Below the pieces are notes generated by a model. The model had not been told where the DNA came from. It saw only the letters and a program-made list of their open reading frames with translations, and made no database searches. Position numbers and translations under genes: made by a program. A stretch of 64,000 nt of DNA from Armillaria gallica (taxonomy: Eukaryota > Basidiomycota > Agaricomycetes > Agaricales > Physalacriaceae): contig JBANDB010000005.1 of NCBI GenBank assembly GCA_037576215.1, forward strand, positions 5,208,001-5,272,000, in the 5' to 3' direction. Every line of letters begins with the position of its first letter. Positions within the stretch are counted from its first letter, which is position 1. Shown here one piece after another: positions 1 to 10,756 of this stretch.

Positions 1-369
1 ATAAACTAACAAAATGTATGACAAAGCGATTTCTCGGATGGTCTCTGAACTACATCATAGATGATGTCGATGAGAACGGGTATGTATTTGTGCACTCAGA
101 CAAAAGCTACAGTTGAGGACGAATTTGAAAAGGAGTCGATCACGCTATCTCCGTATTTTTCCCACGACACAAAAATATTTGTAATACTTTTTGATCAAAA
201 CTCTCGCTTTCGTGCAAAAAGTTCGGCCGTTTACCTGACGTTCTAAAAGCGGGTCAAATCTTTAGGGTGAGTTTCGTATAATTATTTAGATCCTGAAATC
301 AACACAAAGGAAATGAACCCACGACCTCCTCGACCCAAGGAATCATAGATGGTAACGCCATGCTGAATA
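1..369. other. Left flank, no gene recognised
   Basis: I see no supported gene here. The short reading frames lack family resemblance and splice context. The stretch ends where the inverted terminus of the Harbinger-type element begins. Confidence 0.4.
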
Positions 370-378
370 TTAGGGTGT

Positions 379-407
379 TTCACGACGGCCCCGATCTCGG
401 TTTTCGA
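379..407 (+). repeat. Left terminal inverted repeat of Harbinger element
   Basis: This stretch is the inverted counterpart of about 8764-8791. The shared core is CACGACGGCCCCGATCTCG followed by a T-run and a CGA. The T-rich tract that follows (ttttttgggcc) also has a counterpart at the other end. Confidence 0.8.
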
Positions 408-489
408 ACGTTTTTTGGGCCTTTTTTTGGATTCTTTTTTTGCTCGGCATCTGCCGATTTTTCAAAATATGGTCCCTTATTTCAAGTAT

Positions 490-517
490 GCAAAAGCAGC
501 TCAGTAGCTGCTTTTGC
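490..517. repeat. Perfect 12-bp-stem hairpin inside the left Harbinger end
   Basis: The arms gcaaaagcagct and agctgcttttgc are perfectly complementary around a 4-nt loop (cagt). The hairpin sits just inside the left terminus and upstream of the Myb-like gene, where subterminal transposase-binding or fold-back structures are common. Confidence 0.7.
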
Positions 518-637
518 GGTGATTTTCCACCCTTTTTTTAAGACATGTTTCATCTGCTTAGTAATACAGCCATAGCTAGTTCTCATACCAAGTCCACTAC
601 GATTAACACCCTATATCCTGCACTACTGCATGAAATC

Positions 638-2196
638 ATGTCTGGCAGAGGACGAGGAAAAGGCACGAGAGGTGGTCGGGCTGGCAAGAATAACCCTGAG
701 CCACCTCTGAGCCAGCCTGTTGTCGCCCCCGCTGCTACACCGACTACTACCCCTTCTGGCCGAAAACCCCGTGCAAAACCCATCTGCTGGGAAGACCATC
801 CTGAATGGACAAACTGTGCAATCAGTTACCTCATTCAGAAGCCGCCATTCTGCATGAAGCTCTTCAGTGATTCGACATCAGATGCCAAAGCAGAAGACCG
901 AAAGAAGGTACAGGCTAAGGACAGCAAGCTCATCATGTATGGAGTGTTGGCTGAGCACATCTTTACTGGCTTCGATGTTGATCAAGAGCATTGTGAAGAG
1001 TATGGGAAGGATCCAACTCGGTTTGCACGGTCTACCCAGCAGCAGTTTGCCCGGTGAGTTCTCACTATTGGGCTGTCCCTAGTTAATGCTGAAATAACAT
1101 GATACAAGGCTCAAAAAGCAGTACCAGGGACATGTAAGGAAGCTGAAGGACACAGGGGGAGGTGTGTTGCCTGAAGACGAAGCAACAAATGTGATAGGTC
1201 TGTTCCCATATAGCTTATAGGTCTGTGCATGCTCATCGATGCCATACAGAAAAGATTCATAATGAGTGGCCATTCTGGGATGACCTGCATGCAATCTGGA
1301 GAGAGCTTCCGAACTACAATCCTGTTGGGATCAGCAATGCCGAAGGAGGACAGAATCATTCTGAACAAGCGGCACACTTATTTCAGACCAAGACTCCAAG
1401 TTCAGAGCAGCAGCCAGACCATCAGAAGGGTCCAGATAGCGACATCTCAGATGAGCAAAGCAGTGATGAGGATAAGGGGTACAATGACAGCGGTTTAGAT
1501 GCTTTCTCGCGTGATGCCAGCCAAGACTGGGATTACGATGCCCTTGACCGATCAATGACCTCCTCCGCAATGGGTAGTGAGGATGTGACAGTAGCAGGGG
1601 ATGAGGGCGAGGCAGTTGAGAAAGCTGAGCAGTTGAATGTTGATCCACCCCCTGCCAAGGTGCGTGCACACTCTTATCCCGTCCTAATAGAGTCCTAATG
1701 TTCCCAGCAGATAGTCAAGCATCGCCAAGATGTGAAAGATTTGAAGAAGGACAGAGCAACAACACAAAGCAACAAATAGGAACGAAAGGGCACCAGCCGT
1801 GACGATAAAACTGGAAACAGCAGCAAGAAGCGTGGCTACGACACATCAGGCCTTGATGAGATCCACCTGAAGGAGTTAGAAGAAGCAACACGGCGTCGTG
1901 AGGCAAAAAATATCATCCAGTTGAAGCAGCTGGAGCTTGAGAAGGGGAAGCAGGATGCTAAGCGTCGGAAGATGGAACTGGATGCTCAGCGAGCGGAACG
2001 GGAAGCGATGACAGCTCACCGCACGCTGGATTTGATGCAGAGGCTTTTACTGATGATGCCTCAGGGTCATGTTCCCGTTCAACCTACTATGTCCGAGCCT
2101 AGCTCCAGTCAAAGCTCTCTTCACGCAAGCTCCAGTGGGTCGGGAACGCCAGCACAGGGACTAGCAGGCCTTATATCCCTTATAGTTAATCAATAG
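638..2196 (+). pseudogene. Myb/SANT-like gene of Harbinger element, disrupted
   Basis: The likely start is the ATG at 638 (MSGRGRGKGTRGG). Exon 1 runs to about 1053 (donor GTGAGT) and exon 2 starts about 1109. A third exon starts near 1252, carrying the tryptophan-rich SANT-like motif NEWPFWDDLHAIWREL, and an acidic Ser/Asp-rich stretch follows. The N-terminus is rich in Arg/Gly. The next exon (after the acceptor at about 1711) would encode the charged coiled-coil tail, but it meets an in-frame TAG about 22 codons in, where the second copy of this exon (from 6288) has AAG. The 3' end also departs from the second copy after 2164. In Harbinger elements this protein binds the termini and helps bring the transposase into the nucleus. 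The intact tail now lies 4.6 kb away, so I call this copy broken. Confidence 0.65.
1695..2164 (+). repeat. 470-bp direct repeat, copy 1
   Basis: This matches 6272-6741 at a constant offset of 4577 with no length change. By eye I count about five substitutions, including the TAG/AAG difference that makes the stop codon in this copy. It covers the end of an intron and most of the last Myb-gene exon. Confidence 0.9.
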
Positions 2197-5100
2197 ACTG
2201 CAGTAGTAGTTCATCTGTAATGTATTAATGACTGTACATGTAATTGATGCCTAATTAATTAATACCACTGCAGTGACTGGCAGCAGCCACCGGGCTCAGC
2301 ATTGGGGGGGCGCTCGCTGGTACGGGTTCTGCGCCCCTCTGCCCATTGCACATACCAAAATAGATCCTTAATAACATTTCAATCGTACAGAATCGTGCCC
2401 GATATGTTATTCTAGGTCCTGGCATGATAAATATAGCTCGTGTTCCCTGATCACATATTTTTAGATCCTTTGTTTGCTTCTTTCAGGACGCTCTCTGTTC
2501 CATTTCGGCTTGTCGCATCGTACCATTGATGTGAGTGCTATTTTTGGTTTGATCGTGTTTCACATCCGTCAAATCATTCCTTCCTCTGCGGTTTGATATT
2601 TTTTTGTATGTTTTCCTGGTATTCCTCAAAAATTCGACATACCCCCAGAATTCAGGCATGAATTGTAGGAATCATATATTTGGCCTAGCCACTAGACCTG
2701 TGATGTCGATGCTTGCTCATTGTAGGAGACCTAGCCAGCGAAATAAATTTGGCATGCGAGCTTATGTAATGTTGCTCAGATGGGCGCGACTGCACTGCAT
2801 CCACATCCACCACCCATACGGTCTCGCGAGCACCATGCACTACAGCCTATTGCCCTGGATTGTGGGCTAACACCATGTACGACAACAACGATAACGATGC
2901 CCAATAATACCCCACTACCGCAAATACGGCCTCTAATCCCCATTCTAATTTCTGATTTTCCCAGCTACCTCGATATCGACATCGGGGCCAATCGTATTCA
3001 CATACTGGTGGACGACACATCAACGACTGAAAACGAGCTCAGGGATCAGAAATCGAACTTCATCTGCAAGTAGGATGGAATATTAATTGGAAGGACACCA
3101 CGGACGACTATGACGATGACGAACTGGACGATGGCAGCGACGATGGGAGGGATTGGGAGGGTTCTATGGTGGTGCAGGGCCCTGCTATAGAGTATGACTG
3201 GACTGTAGGGAATGGTTAAGGCAACAGGGATCCAGGAGAGGGTAGGAGAGGTTGAGCAGATAGGTGGGAGCAACATTGGGACTCCGGCAGGCAACGATGA
3301 GGATGGTTCATACGCCCTTTTGGGAATCAATAACCGACTTCCAGGTGCATCGAACGAGCCCAGTTTCACGACTTCGCGATCACTATGGCCCCCGCCGCTG
3401 TCCACCCATTCCTGTTCAATGTAGATTACACTGACAATGTGATGCACCGTTGCCACCCTCAATGTCTACACCCCCTTATGTTCAGCACGACTCCAGGGGT
3501 TTTTTTCTTATTATTTTTCTCCACTTATATGGGCAACTGATTTTACATGTATATAATAAATGTCCGTATTGTAATTCTACTGCGCAGTGTGTTTAAACAT
3601 CATCAATGACCGCAATGGATGGCTGAAAAGCAGGGATCGGTGATTCGGACCGATCCCGAACTTATGAACAAATGTCAACAGTATGGGTCGACAACATTTC
3701 GAGAAGCAGAGAAAGGTATCTAGAACAGTTAAAGTATGATAGATTAAGATACAGTGTAAATTTTGTAGTCTACAGTAGAGTGTCTCTGCCGAAATACTCG
3801 TATTGAATTAAAATCATATTAAAATCATTAGGTGATGCGAATCAGTACCTCTAGTAGTGAGACGCACAAATATGTGGCTTCAAAAACTCGGACTTCCATA
3901 TGCACATTTATTAGTAGATCGGGGTGGATCAGACAGGTCAATTCAATAGTATTATATGTAAATTCTGATACATAATACTACTTCTGCTGTGTGATTCGGC
4001 ACAGAGAGAGGTGGAAGGGATATAGCAGTGAATAGATCTTAAAATGTGGTGAAATCACCATTCAATCGCAATTGTATGTGCCACATTGTGTCCCGATCTA
4101 CATATTTGTACATACATGTATAATATCACCTTTTTATCAAACATTCCGAAGCTTCATGCCACGTCGGAATGAGTCATTCAACCTATGGGTGAATCCCGAG
4201 CATCTGTTCTGCGCTCTCGATCATAGCGGTCCGACCAACCAAGCAGCCATCAGGTGGCTGTCCTGCCTCTTAGTTTCCTCTTGCCACCACGTCCAACGAC
4301 GGCCATATCTCATTCGCTCGCCCAATGGCCTTCCGTGGATGTTAATAGGTATGTTATTACTATTTTACTGCTTTCTCTTCATTTTAGATACTTTTTATGT
4401 CTCCGGTGGCCCCAAAAGCCCTGGATAGCGACCCTCCCTCCTGCCACGCGCATAAGCCTTCCCACAAGGCCACACATCATGCAGCCCTAAACGACTGACG
4501 AAACAGCCTCGGCTATCAACGGTGACGACTATGCCTACTGACGCGCACTAAGACACGAAATGCCAACCCTGATTCCGTCCCAACCATGCAGCACCCCCAG
4601 CATTTGCATCGGGGCAAATCGCTGTGGGGCACAGGGTTTACATGCGAAAACGACCACTGGTACGCTGGAATATTCGGTATCGGCCACCATCTGCGGCCGT
4701 GGGAGCATATCGATGCAAATTCAGCTTGTCCACGATGACGACGATGGACTGGACAAAGACAGCGATGAGAGGGAATAGGGTGACTTCCCAGTAGCGCAGA
4801 GTTATGCTGGTGAGTGGGAATGTGGTGGGGAGGACGGCCGATGATGGAGAGGTGCGGAAAGGGCAGGAGAGTATCGGGCAGGACTATCGCACGATGTTCG
4901 GGATGCCAACGGCTGACAATAACAACCACTGTTGCGCATGTTGGTGCATCGATGGACAAGCGCAGGATGTCTTGAACGTGTTCGTAGTCACGGCTGTAGG
5001 ACCGCCCTGGAGCTAACCATTGCCCACCCCTTCCTCATACAACATGGGCCCCTACCATGTCATGCAGCCCGCCTACAGACTCAAAGCTTGTGCATCTTCC

Positions 5101-6271
5101 ATTCATTGAGTGAGGGAATATGACTACGTGGTCTATAACTGCCCTCGTCACCGTCTTCGCCCCCCGCCCGCTCCACATCCCGACACCTGTCTCTTTCGCT
5201 TTGTATCACCCCTTACAGCCCCACCGCTTTCATAGCGGCCTCACCACTTCCGTTTTCAACAACGGGGAATGCAATACTGAAGTCTTCTTTGTTGGATTGG
5301 CCCTTCATCGCTGTCAAACAGCTGTCAACATCGCCCGGTCACCTTTTTTGCGCTCCACCCGCAGGCGATCACCCCAGATTCTCACGGAATGTCACCTTTC
5401 AACAGAGAGGGTATCAACATTACCAACAACACTGTGCACGACCCCATCCCTAGCGCCTACGTCCCGCACACACGGCACGACGATGGGCTTTTTTTGGGGC
5501 CATTTTTTCAGCCCAGTAATGGATATTTTGTGTTCAGTATCTACTATACCAATGGCTGTGTGGCCTAGTTAGTAGGATCCTTAATTTTGTATCATCACAG
5601 TTCGAACCCTGGCGGTGTAAAAATTTTCGTCCCATTTACACACCGAAAAACATGTAATCCTGATAATAGAGCTGTATATACGATGCTTGTACAGTAGATC
5701 CGAATACATTTGGTTTTGCGGAGGCACAAAAAAAATATGTTGGAAATGACAGAAAATGATATTGAAGAAGTATCAGAGCGGGGGAAATACATCATGAAAA
5801 AAAAACATATGGAGGGACTGGCACCAAAAAAAGGGATAACATATCAAGGAAAATGATCATCTTTGGAGGGGGGAAGACATCAGGGGGAAACGGTGACGGC
5901 GACATCAAAGGAGGACAAAAATAACTTCAGCACATCAAAAACTATCAAAAATCTTCGAGCTTGTACGACTTGAAGCTTGACATGATGTCCAGATTGATAG
6001 CATATCAAAAGAAGTTCAGAATCCGTGACCCAAATAAACAGGAAGGCGCTTGAAGGCGGGAGCGCGCAGGCTCATGGCGTTGAACACATTGAGCACATCG
6101 AGGAGGCAACTATGCCCGTGATAACAACGCGTGACGTGTCATCTGGCCCTATACTCGGCCTGGGTTCCTCTGCCAAAATTCCATTGCAATAGCAAGCAGT
6201 AATAAATTGCACCTATTTGCAAGTACAAGGGATTAATACATTACGGCTGTCTTACTGCTACACTGAATAAT
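2165..6271. mobile_element. 4.1-kb non-coding repetitive insert inside the Harbinger element
   Basis: This separates the two copies of the 470-bp repeat. Near its ends lie inverted copies of GTAATGTATTAAT (2217-2229 on +, 6232-6244 inverted), in a wider imperfect match, which suggests a separate element with inverted termini. No open frame resembles a protein family. It contains GC-rich runs with many short direct motifs, including atcggggccaatcg near 2984, which reappears inverted near 43718 in another element, and a tRNA-like SINE head at 5552. I cannot assign a superfamily. Confidence 0.5.
5552..5805 (+). mobile_element. Possible tRNA-derived SINE
   Basis: A Pol III A-box-like TGGCCTAGTTAGTAGG (5561-5576) is followed about 40 bp later by a B-box-like AGTTCGAACCCTGG (5599-5612), the spacing seen in tRNAs. 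The T-arm does not pair well (only the outer pairs form), so this is not a functional tRNA gene. An A-run near 5797-5805 could be the SINE tail. The match is to box consensus only; the body has no recognised family. Confidence 0.4.
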
Positions 6272-6821
6272 CTAATGTTCCCAGCAGATAGTCAAGCATC
6301 GCCAAGATGTGAAAGATTTGAAGAAGGACAGAGCAACAACACAGAGCAACAAAAAGGAACAAAAGGGCACCAGCCGTGACGATAAAACTGGAAACAGCAG
6401 CAAGAAGCGTGGCTACGACACATCAGGCCTTGATGAGATCCACCTGAAGGAGTTAGAAGAAGCAACACGGCGTCGTGAGGCAAAAAATATCATCCAGTTG
6501 AAGCAGCTGGAGCTTGAGAAGGGGAAGCAGGATGCTAAGCGTCAGAAGATGGAACTGGATGCTCAGCGAGCGGAACGGGAAGCGATGACAGCTCACCGCA
6601 CGCTGGATTTGATGCAGAGGCTTTTACTGATGATGCCTCAGGGTCATGTTCCCGTTCAACCTACTATGTCCGAGCCTAGCTCCAGTCAAAGCTCTCTTCA
6701 CGCAAGCTCCAGTGGGTTGGGAACGCCAGCACAGGGACTAGATCTTTTCAACATGCTGCAAGAAGGACGTGAAGGACAAGATGACAGTTTTCATACTTTG
6801 AACTACCATAATTACGGGTGA
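6272..6821 (+). pseudogene. Second copy of the last Myb-gene exon (fragment)
   Basis: The frame is open from the acceptor at about 6287 to the stop at 6819-6821. It gives the charged helical tail (about 180 aa) with Lys/Glu/Gln-rich repeats such as LKQLELEKGKQDAKRQ, and ends in NYHNYG. It lacks the upstream SANT exons, which lie at 638-1659. The 3' end looks like the authentic one because it stops 10 bp before the converging transposase stop. As it stands it has no start exon and is a displaced 3' fragment. Confidence 0.65.
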
Positions 6822-6831
6822 TATATATGGT

Positions 6832-8605
6832 TTATTCTGATGGCGTATCTAGAATTCCACTCGCAAATAGAGCTTCTTTGACTTTACGACGTTTGCGCTG
6901 CCCTGTTGACTCTCGGCGAATATCTGCAGGGACTCGTTCATCATCGGATACATCCCCTGCAGAGCTATCTGATGAGAGACCTTCTTCAATGAGCTCCTCT
7001 TCCCAGTGCGAATCAACTTCATCGGACTCAATGTCATGAATCAGTGTATGGATGACTAAACACGTTTGAATCCACGCAATGGCACGTAAATGATCCTCAG
7101 GGTTCTTGATTTGCTGGCGTAAACCCTTGAGAGACTGGAAGCGGCCCTTGAGATATCCAACTGCATGCTCTGAACGTATCCGTACCTTGTTGGAATTCAG
7201 TATAAAGAAAGTCTAAAGACATGAAGCACGTACATGAGAAACCCAGTAGTTAAATGTCTTATTCTCAGGGATGTTTCCAGCTGGCTTCTTGTATGGTGTT
7301 ACACACCAGGCTTCGATAGGATAGGCCGAGTCTGCCCAGATCCACTCATTGCGTCCGATAAGCCTCTGGTGATCACGAACAGTTTGCGATTCAGCGAAGG
7401 CCGTAGAATCATGGGTACTGCCGCAGTGACCTATGACATAGTCTACGATATGCAGGTTGGGAAGCGTGATGAGCTGTGATACAGAATTAGCTGGCGCTAA
7501 CAACTGAAGCTAGTAGTTCAGACGCACCTGTACGTTCAACGAGTAATTAGACTTCCTGTCAAAATATGCCTCTCCGTGATAGGCAGGCTTCTCTGTATTG
7601 TGATTTGAATGCCATGCACTCCAGCTGTTAGGCTGTTAGTCACTAGGTAGACAAACTCACGAGGAGCTTTCCCTGCCTGTGTGCTGTATTTATACTATTT
7701 ACTTCCTAATATATTCTCTTTCTACCCATTTCCTCCGGATTCTGCCTTACTAAGCATGCCGAGACATGCCGTATCACCGGAATATCACAACACTCTGCAA
7801 GGGGAACCAATGTTCCATCAACAAGGAGCCACCCATCGCGCCATGCAACACACGACGCTGCTTCAACCCATGCCTTCGCCTCCTCTTTCTCTCTGGCACT
7901 CGGCCAGTGGATCACCTCGTCATGCAGAGAGAGAAATGCCACCATGACACGGCGTGTTGCATTGACTACTGTCCCGGCAGATACTCCAGCCCACTGCGCA
8001 ATCGATTCCACGGAGGCGCTGTTGCCGAAATGCCCAAAGCGAAAGAGAGCTATGGCAAGCTGATGGGGAATGGGCATCTGGCTGGCTGATCCTTCGCTAG
8101 CAAAAACAGGGTGACTGTCAATACGGCTTACAAGTGTGTCAAATGTCTCAGGGGAAACGCGAAGGTTCCTCCGAAAACGAGATGGGTCATCCTGCTTGAA
8201 CAGCTCAAGGACGAGATATAACTGGGACAGCTTGTGGACCTTGTGGGGCCAGAGAACGCGTGTTTCAGTGAGATACTTGATGTGATCCTGCACAAGGTGC
8301 ATCTGTCGAATATACTGGTCATCTTCCTCCTCATCAGAAGAGAACTGGCCTTCTGAGACAGCCCTTTCAGTTGGCTGATGTTGCCCAGGTGGTTCTAGTG
8401 AAGAGAGGGAAGAGTACGATGAGAACGACGAGATGGAAGAGAAAGAAGAGCCGTCGCCGTTGTTGCCATCAATATCACGATGTTGAGACTCAGCGTGAGA
8501 GTCATCAGCTTCTTGCTTCCGTTTTTGGTGCCGTAGCTTCTGCAGACGGCGTGCATATTTGAGAACACCAAAGAGCAGGCGTTGACGAAGGGGTAATGCA
8601 GGCAT
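6832..8605 (-). CDS. Harbinger-type DDE transposase (nuclease)
   Basis: The start is the ATG at 8605 (MPALPLRQRLLFG). The N-terminal part (about 8605-7820) is charged and leads into a helix-turn-helix-like region (WAGVSAGTVVNATRRVM). Catalytic motifs follow in order over several exons: the first Asp in WLLVDGTLVPL, the conserved HDSTAF after GHCGST (7440-7400), the second Asp in WADSAYP (about 7345) and a Glu in RSEHAVGYLKGRF (about 7180-7150). This is the DDE_Tnp_4 order. Other splice junctions give KPAYHGEAYFDRKSNYSLNV near 7590-7530. The C-terminal exon is acidic and then basic and stops at 6832. No internal stop is evident in my joined reading. The protein cuts and pastes the element, so this gene may still be intact although its Myb partner is broken. 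Confidence 0.75.
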
Positions 8606-8667
8606 AAGTAGTACTGGCTAACACAACTCAGGTTATGAAATATGTCTGTAATACTTGGTACTCTGAA

Positions 8668-8791
8668 GGGTTTCATGACGAAGCCTTTTTTAGCTGTTTT
8701 TTGAGCCTTTTTCCCGGTAAATCAAATGCAAAAACAGATCGAAAAAGGCTCCAAAAAAGGATCGAAAAACGAGATCGGGGCCGTCGTGACC
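8668..8791. repeat. Right terminal region of Harbinger element with fold-back
   Basis: The outer 28 bp (8764-8791) are inverted relative to 379-407. Inside it, ttttttgagcctttttc (about 8697-8713) and gaaaaaggctccaaaaaa (about 8739-8756) form a near-perfect stem. A second, divergent left-type terminus, gtttcatgacgaagcc, lies at about 8668-8683, so the last 124 bp themselves look like a short fold-back unit. Confidence 0.65.
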
Positions 8792-8800
8792 ACTGTCAAC

Positions 8801-9427
8801 GTCAATTTTCAACTTACTGTCAATCTCCAATGCCAAGTACCTCAATTGCGCGTCTCGGTACCAGACCGCAAGGCAAGAACGAAGTAATACACGTTTCGGA
8901 CGCGTTCATTGGCTAAATGCAGTGGATCCTAATGGTAGAGCTTAGTGACAAGGCAGGTTTTCACTTTAGTTCCATGATCTTTTTGTCATTCCACTCAGTT
9001 GCCCGAGCCTAAACAACTTTGAATGGACACCGAGCGATAACCCTGGCGGCGGGTACGCTCGCCTCACAATAGAAAAAAGATGGCCAACGGAAAGAAGAGC
9101 TGAGAGGATGGAGTGACGGCAGCATCCTCTATGGAGGGCGCCATAGAAACACCAAGAACGCCGGGACATCCATCACCAACGGCAACCCGATGCAAGGGCG
9201 TAGCCGCTTTTCGTCTGAAGCCGGGATGGCTGATCGGCGTCTGATAATTCAATATTGGGGTTGAAGACCGGATAACGTAAAGCAGCCAACGACTAGGCCC
9301 TAGCAAATGGAAAGACATACAGAAGTAGGACTTGGCTTCCACTCTTTATTAATCGTAGATAGTAGATAAATCAACTGACCATCTGCCACCTTAGTCGTCA
9401 GCAAAGCATATGCCTATACGACTCTCT
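8801..9427. other. Intergenic, no gene recognised
   Basis: This lies between the Harbinger terminus and the 3' end of the nucleotidyltransferase-like gene. Short frames on both strands have no family resemblance. The 3' untranslated region of the neighbour on - presumably lies here. Confidence 0.4.
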
Positions 9428-10756
9428 CTAGACGAAGAGGTCCTGCATCCGTACACGAGACTCAGGTTGCTCGTCTTCAGATGCCCCATCGTCCTTGCGA
9501 GGAACGGAATCCTCATCGAACAGGTGCTTTACTAGCTTCAGCAGGTCATAATCCCTGTAGACTCGTCAAAAGACAGATGCGAACCAAATTATTGATGACC
9601 GACCAAATATCAGCGCCGGTTAAGACAGCAGCGTGATCCTCTTCATCATTCCCATATCCCAGCGGGGTTTTTGCTATCACGCTTGCCACCTCCTCCGTGA
9701 CGCAATACTTGTTGATAAGATGTGACGAACGGAAAATGTGATAGGCCATCAGAGGACCTTTCTTCTTGAAGAAGTCCATTTTCCAAGTGTGACTACCCAC
9801 AAAATCATCGTCTTCACTTTGACCCTTATTGTCGCTAGGATGGTCCAAAGGGATGACCCAACAATGCTTATCCCCAACTCGTCTTAAGATGTCATGGAAC
9901 TCAACGGCAGGATCATCCGGAGCCACCCCGACCGTTTTCCAGCCCCGGCCATGGTATTTCTTTCGAGCTGCGACGTCGTGAGCCTTATTCGCCTTGCTTG
10001 GAACGGAGCGTCGTTCACCAAACGTTGCCCGAGCGTATAATGAGTAGGCATGGGAGTGAGTGATGAAATTCATCACACAAGCTACGAAGTTTCATTAGGA
10101 ACGCTCTGAGCAGTGGAAAGAACCGTTTGAATTCACTAGAATGGAAGTGTAGGATCACGTCAACTGGTGAGTACTTCGAGGTGATCAACTGGATCTTCTT
10201 ATCGGCGGCGTTATAGAAATTGAATACCCCTGCAATAGCAGGGTTGGCGTACGTGGATGTGGGCGTGAAGAAATTAAAAATGAAGTGCGTCAGCCAATCG
10301 ACGTGGGCAACGTTAGCTTCAAAAGTCTCCAGCTGGGACCCCCGCGGCCGAAAGTGGTATCCAGCCTTGAGCAGGAATGCCCTGACCTTGGAGCACTGAC
10401 TGTGGTTGACGTACAAGTCCAGATCCGAATCCACGTATTCTCCAGCATCACGTTCGAAAAAATGAATCGCAGTTGATCCTGATATCAAGATTCCGAGCTC
10501 TTTTTGCAGGTCTCGGAATTGGGCGATTTGCTGTTCGGTGAAATAAGGGAGAAGGTATTTGTTGAGAGTGTAGGCTTGTTTACGGAAGGAGGCGATGGAT
10601 TGGTACGCTTCCCTGTTGGCCTTGGAATAATTGTACAAGTCGAGGGGCGCAAGGTCACGAAATAGCAAGTCATGCGCCGTATCTGGGCTGTTAAATAAGC
10701 AGATGAGTGAGGAAAAGACAGTATTTCAAGGGGAAAAAAACGCACAGAAGAGGCAT
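9428..10756 (-). CDS. Nucleotidyltransferase-fold protein (mushroom family)
   Basis: Four exons join in frame: 10756-10746, 10687-10137, 10081-9604 and 9554-9428 (1167 nt, 388 aa). Exon 1 is only 11 nt; the ATG at 10756 gives MPLLPDTAHDLLFRDLAPLD, an F-box-like opening. Residues near 80-100 read ISGSTAIHFFER then YVDSDLDLYV, which fits the GS and DxD pattern of the nucleotidyltransferase fold. The introns are 58, 55 and 49 nt with good branch sites. The family is common and expanded in Agaricomycetes and its substrate is unknown. The metal-binding Asp pair is present, so catalysis is possible but unproven. The C-terminus is acidic and polar. Confidence 0.7.

Larger units (their letters stand above)
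370..8800. mobile_element. PIF/Harbinger-type DNA transposon, rearranged
   Basis: The segment carries the two genes that define PIF/Harbinger elements: a Myb/SANT-like DNA-binding gene on + and a DDE_Tnp_4-type transposase gene on -. The two meet tail to tail (stops near 6821 and 6832). Inverted termini sharing CACGACGGCCCCGATCTCG lie at 381-399 and 8771-8789. A trinucleotide TTA precedes the left end (370-372), as expected for Harbinger target duplications, but I find no clean TTA at the right end, so the exact right boundary is uncertain. The internal 470-bp duplication and 4.1-kb insert show that this copy is rearranged and probably no longer makes its Myb-like protein. Confidence 0.8.

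Noticed and set aside
1715..1906. A 63-codon frame on - also found at 6292-6483
   Set aside because: Antisense shadow of the duplicated Myb-gene exon, not an independent conserved peptide.
5551..5620. Functional tRNA gene
   Set aside because: The A and B boxes fit, but the T-stem and acceptor stem do not pair, so a tRNA-derived repeat is more likely.
1695..6741. LTR retrotransposon with 470-bp LTRs
   Set aside because: The repeats are coding sequence of a Harbinger Myb gene, do not begin TG and end CA, and no gag-pol-like frame lies between.
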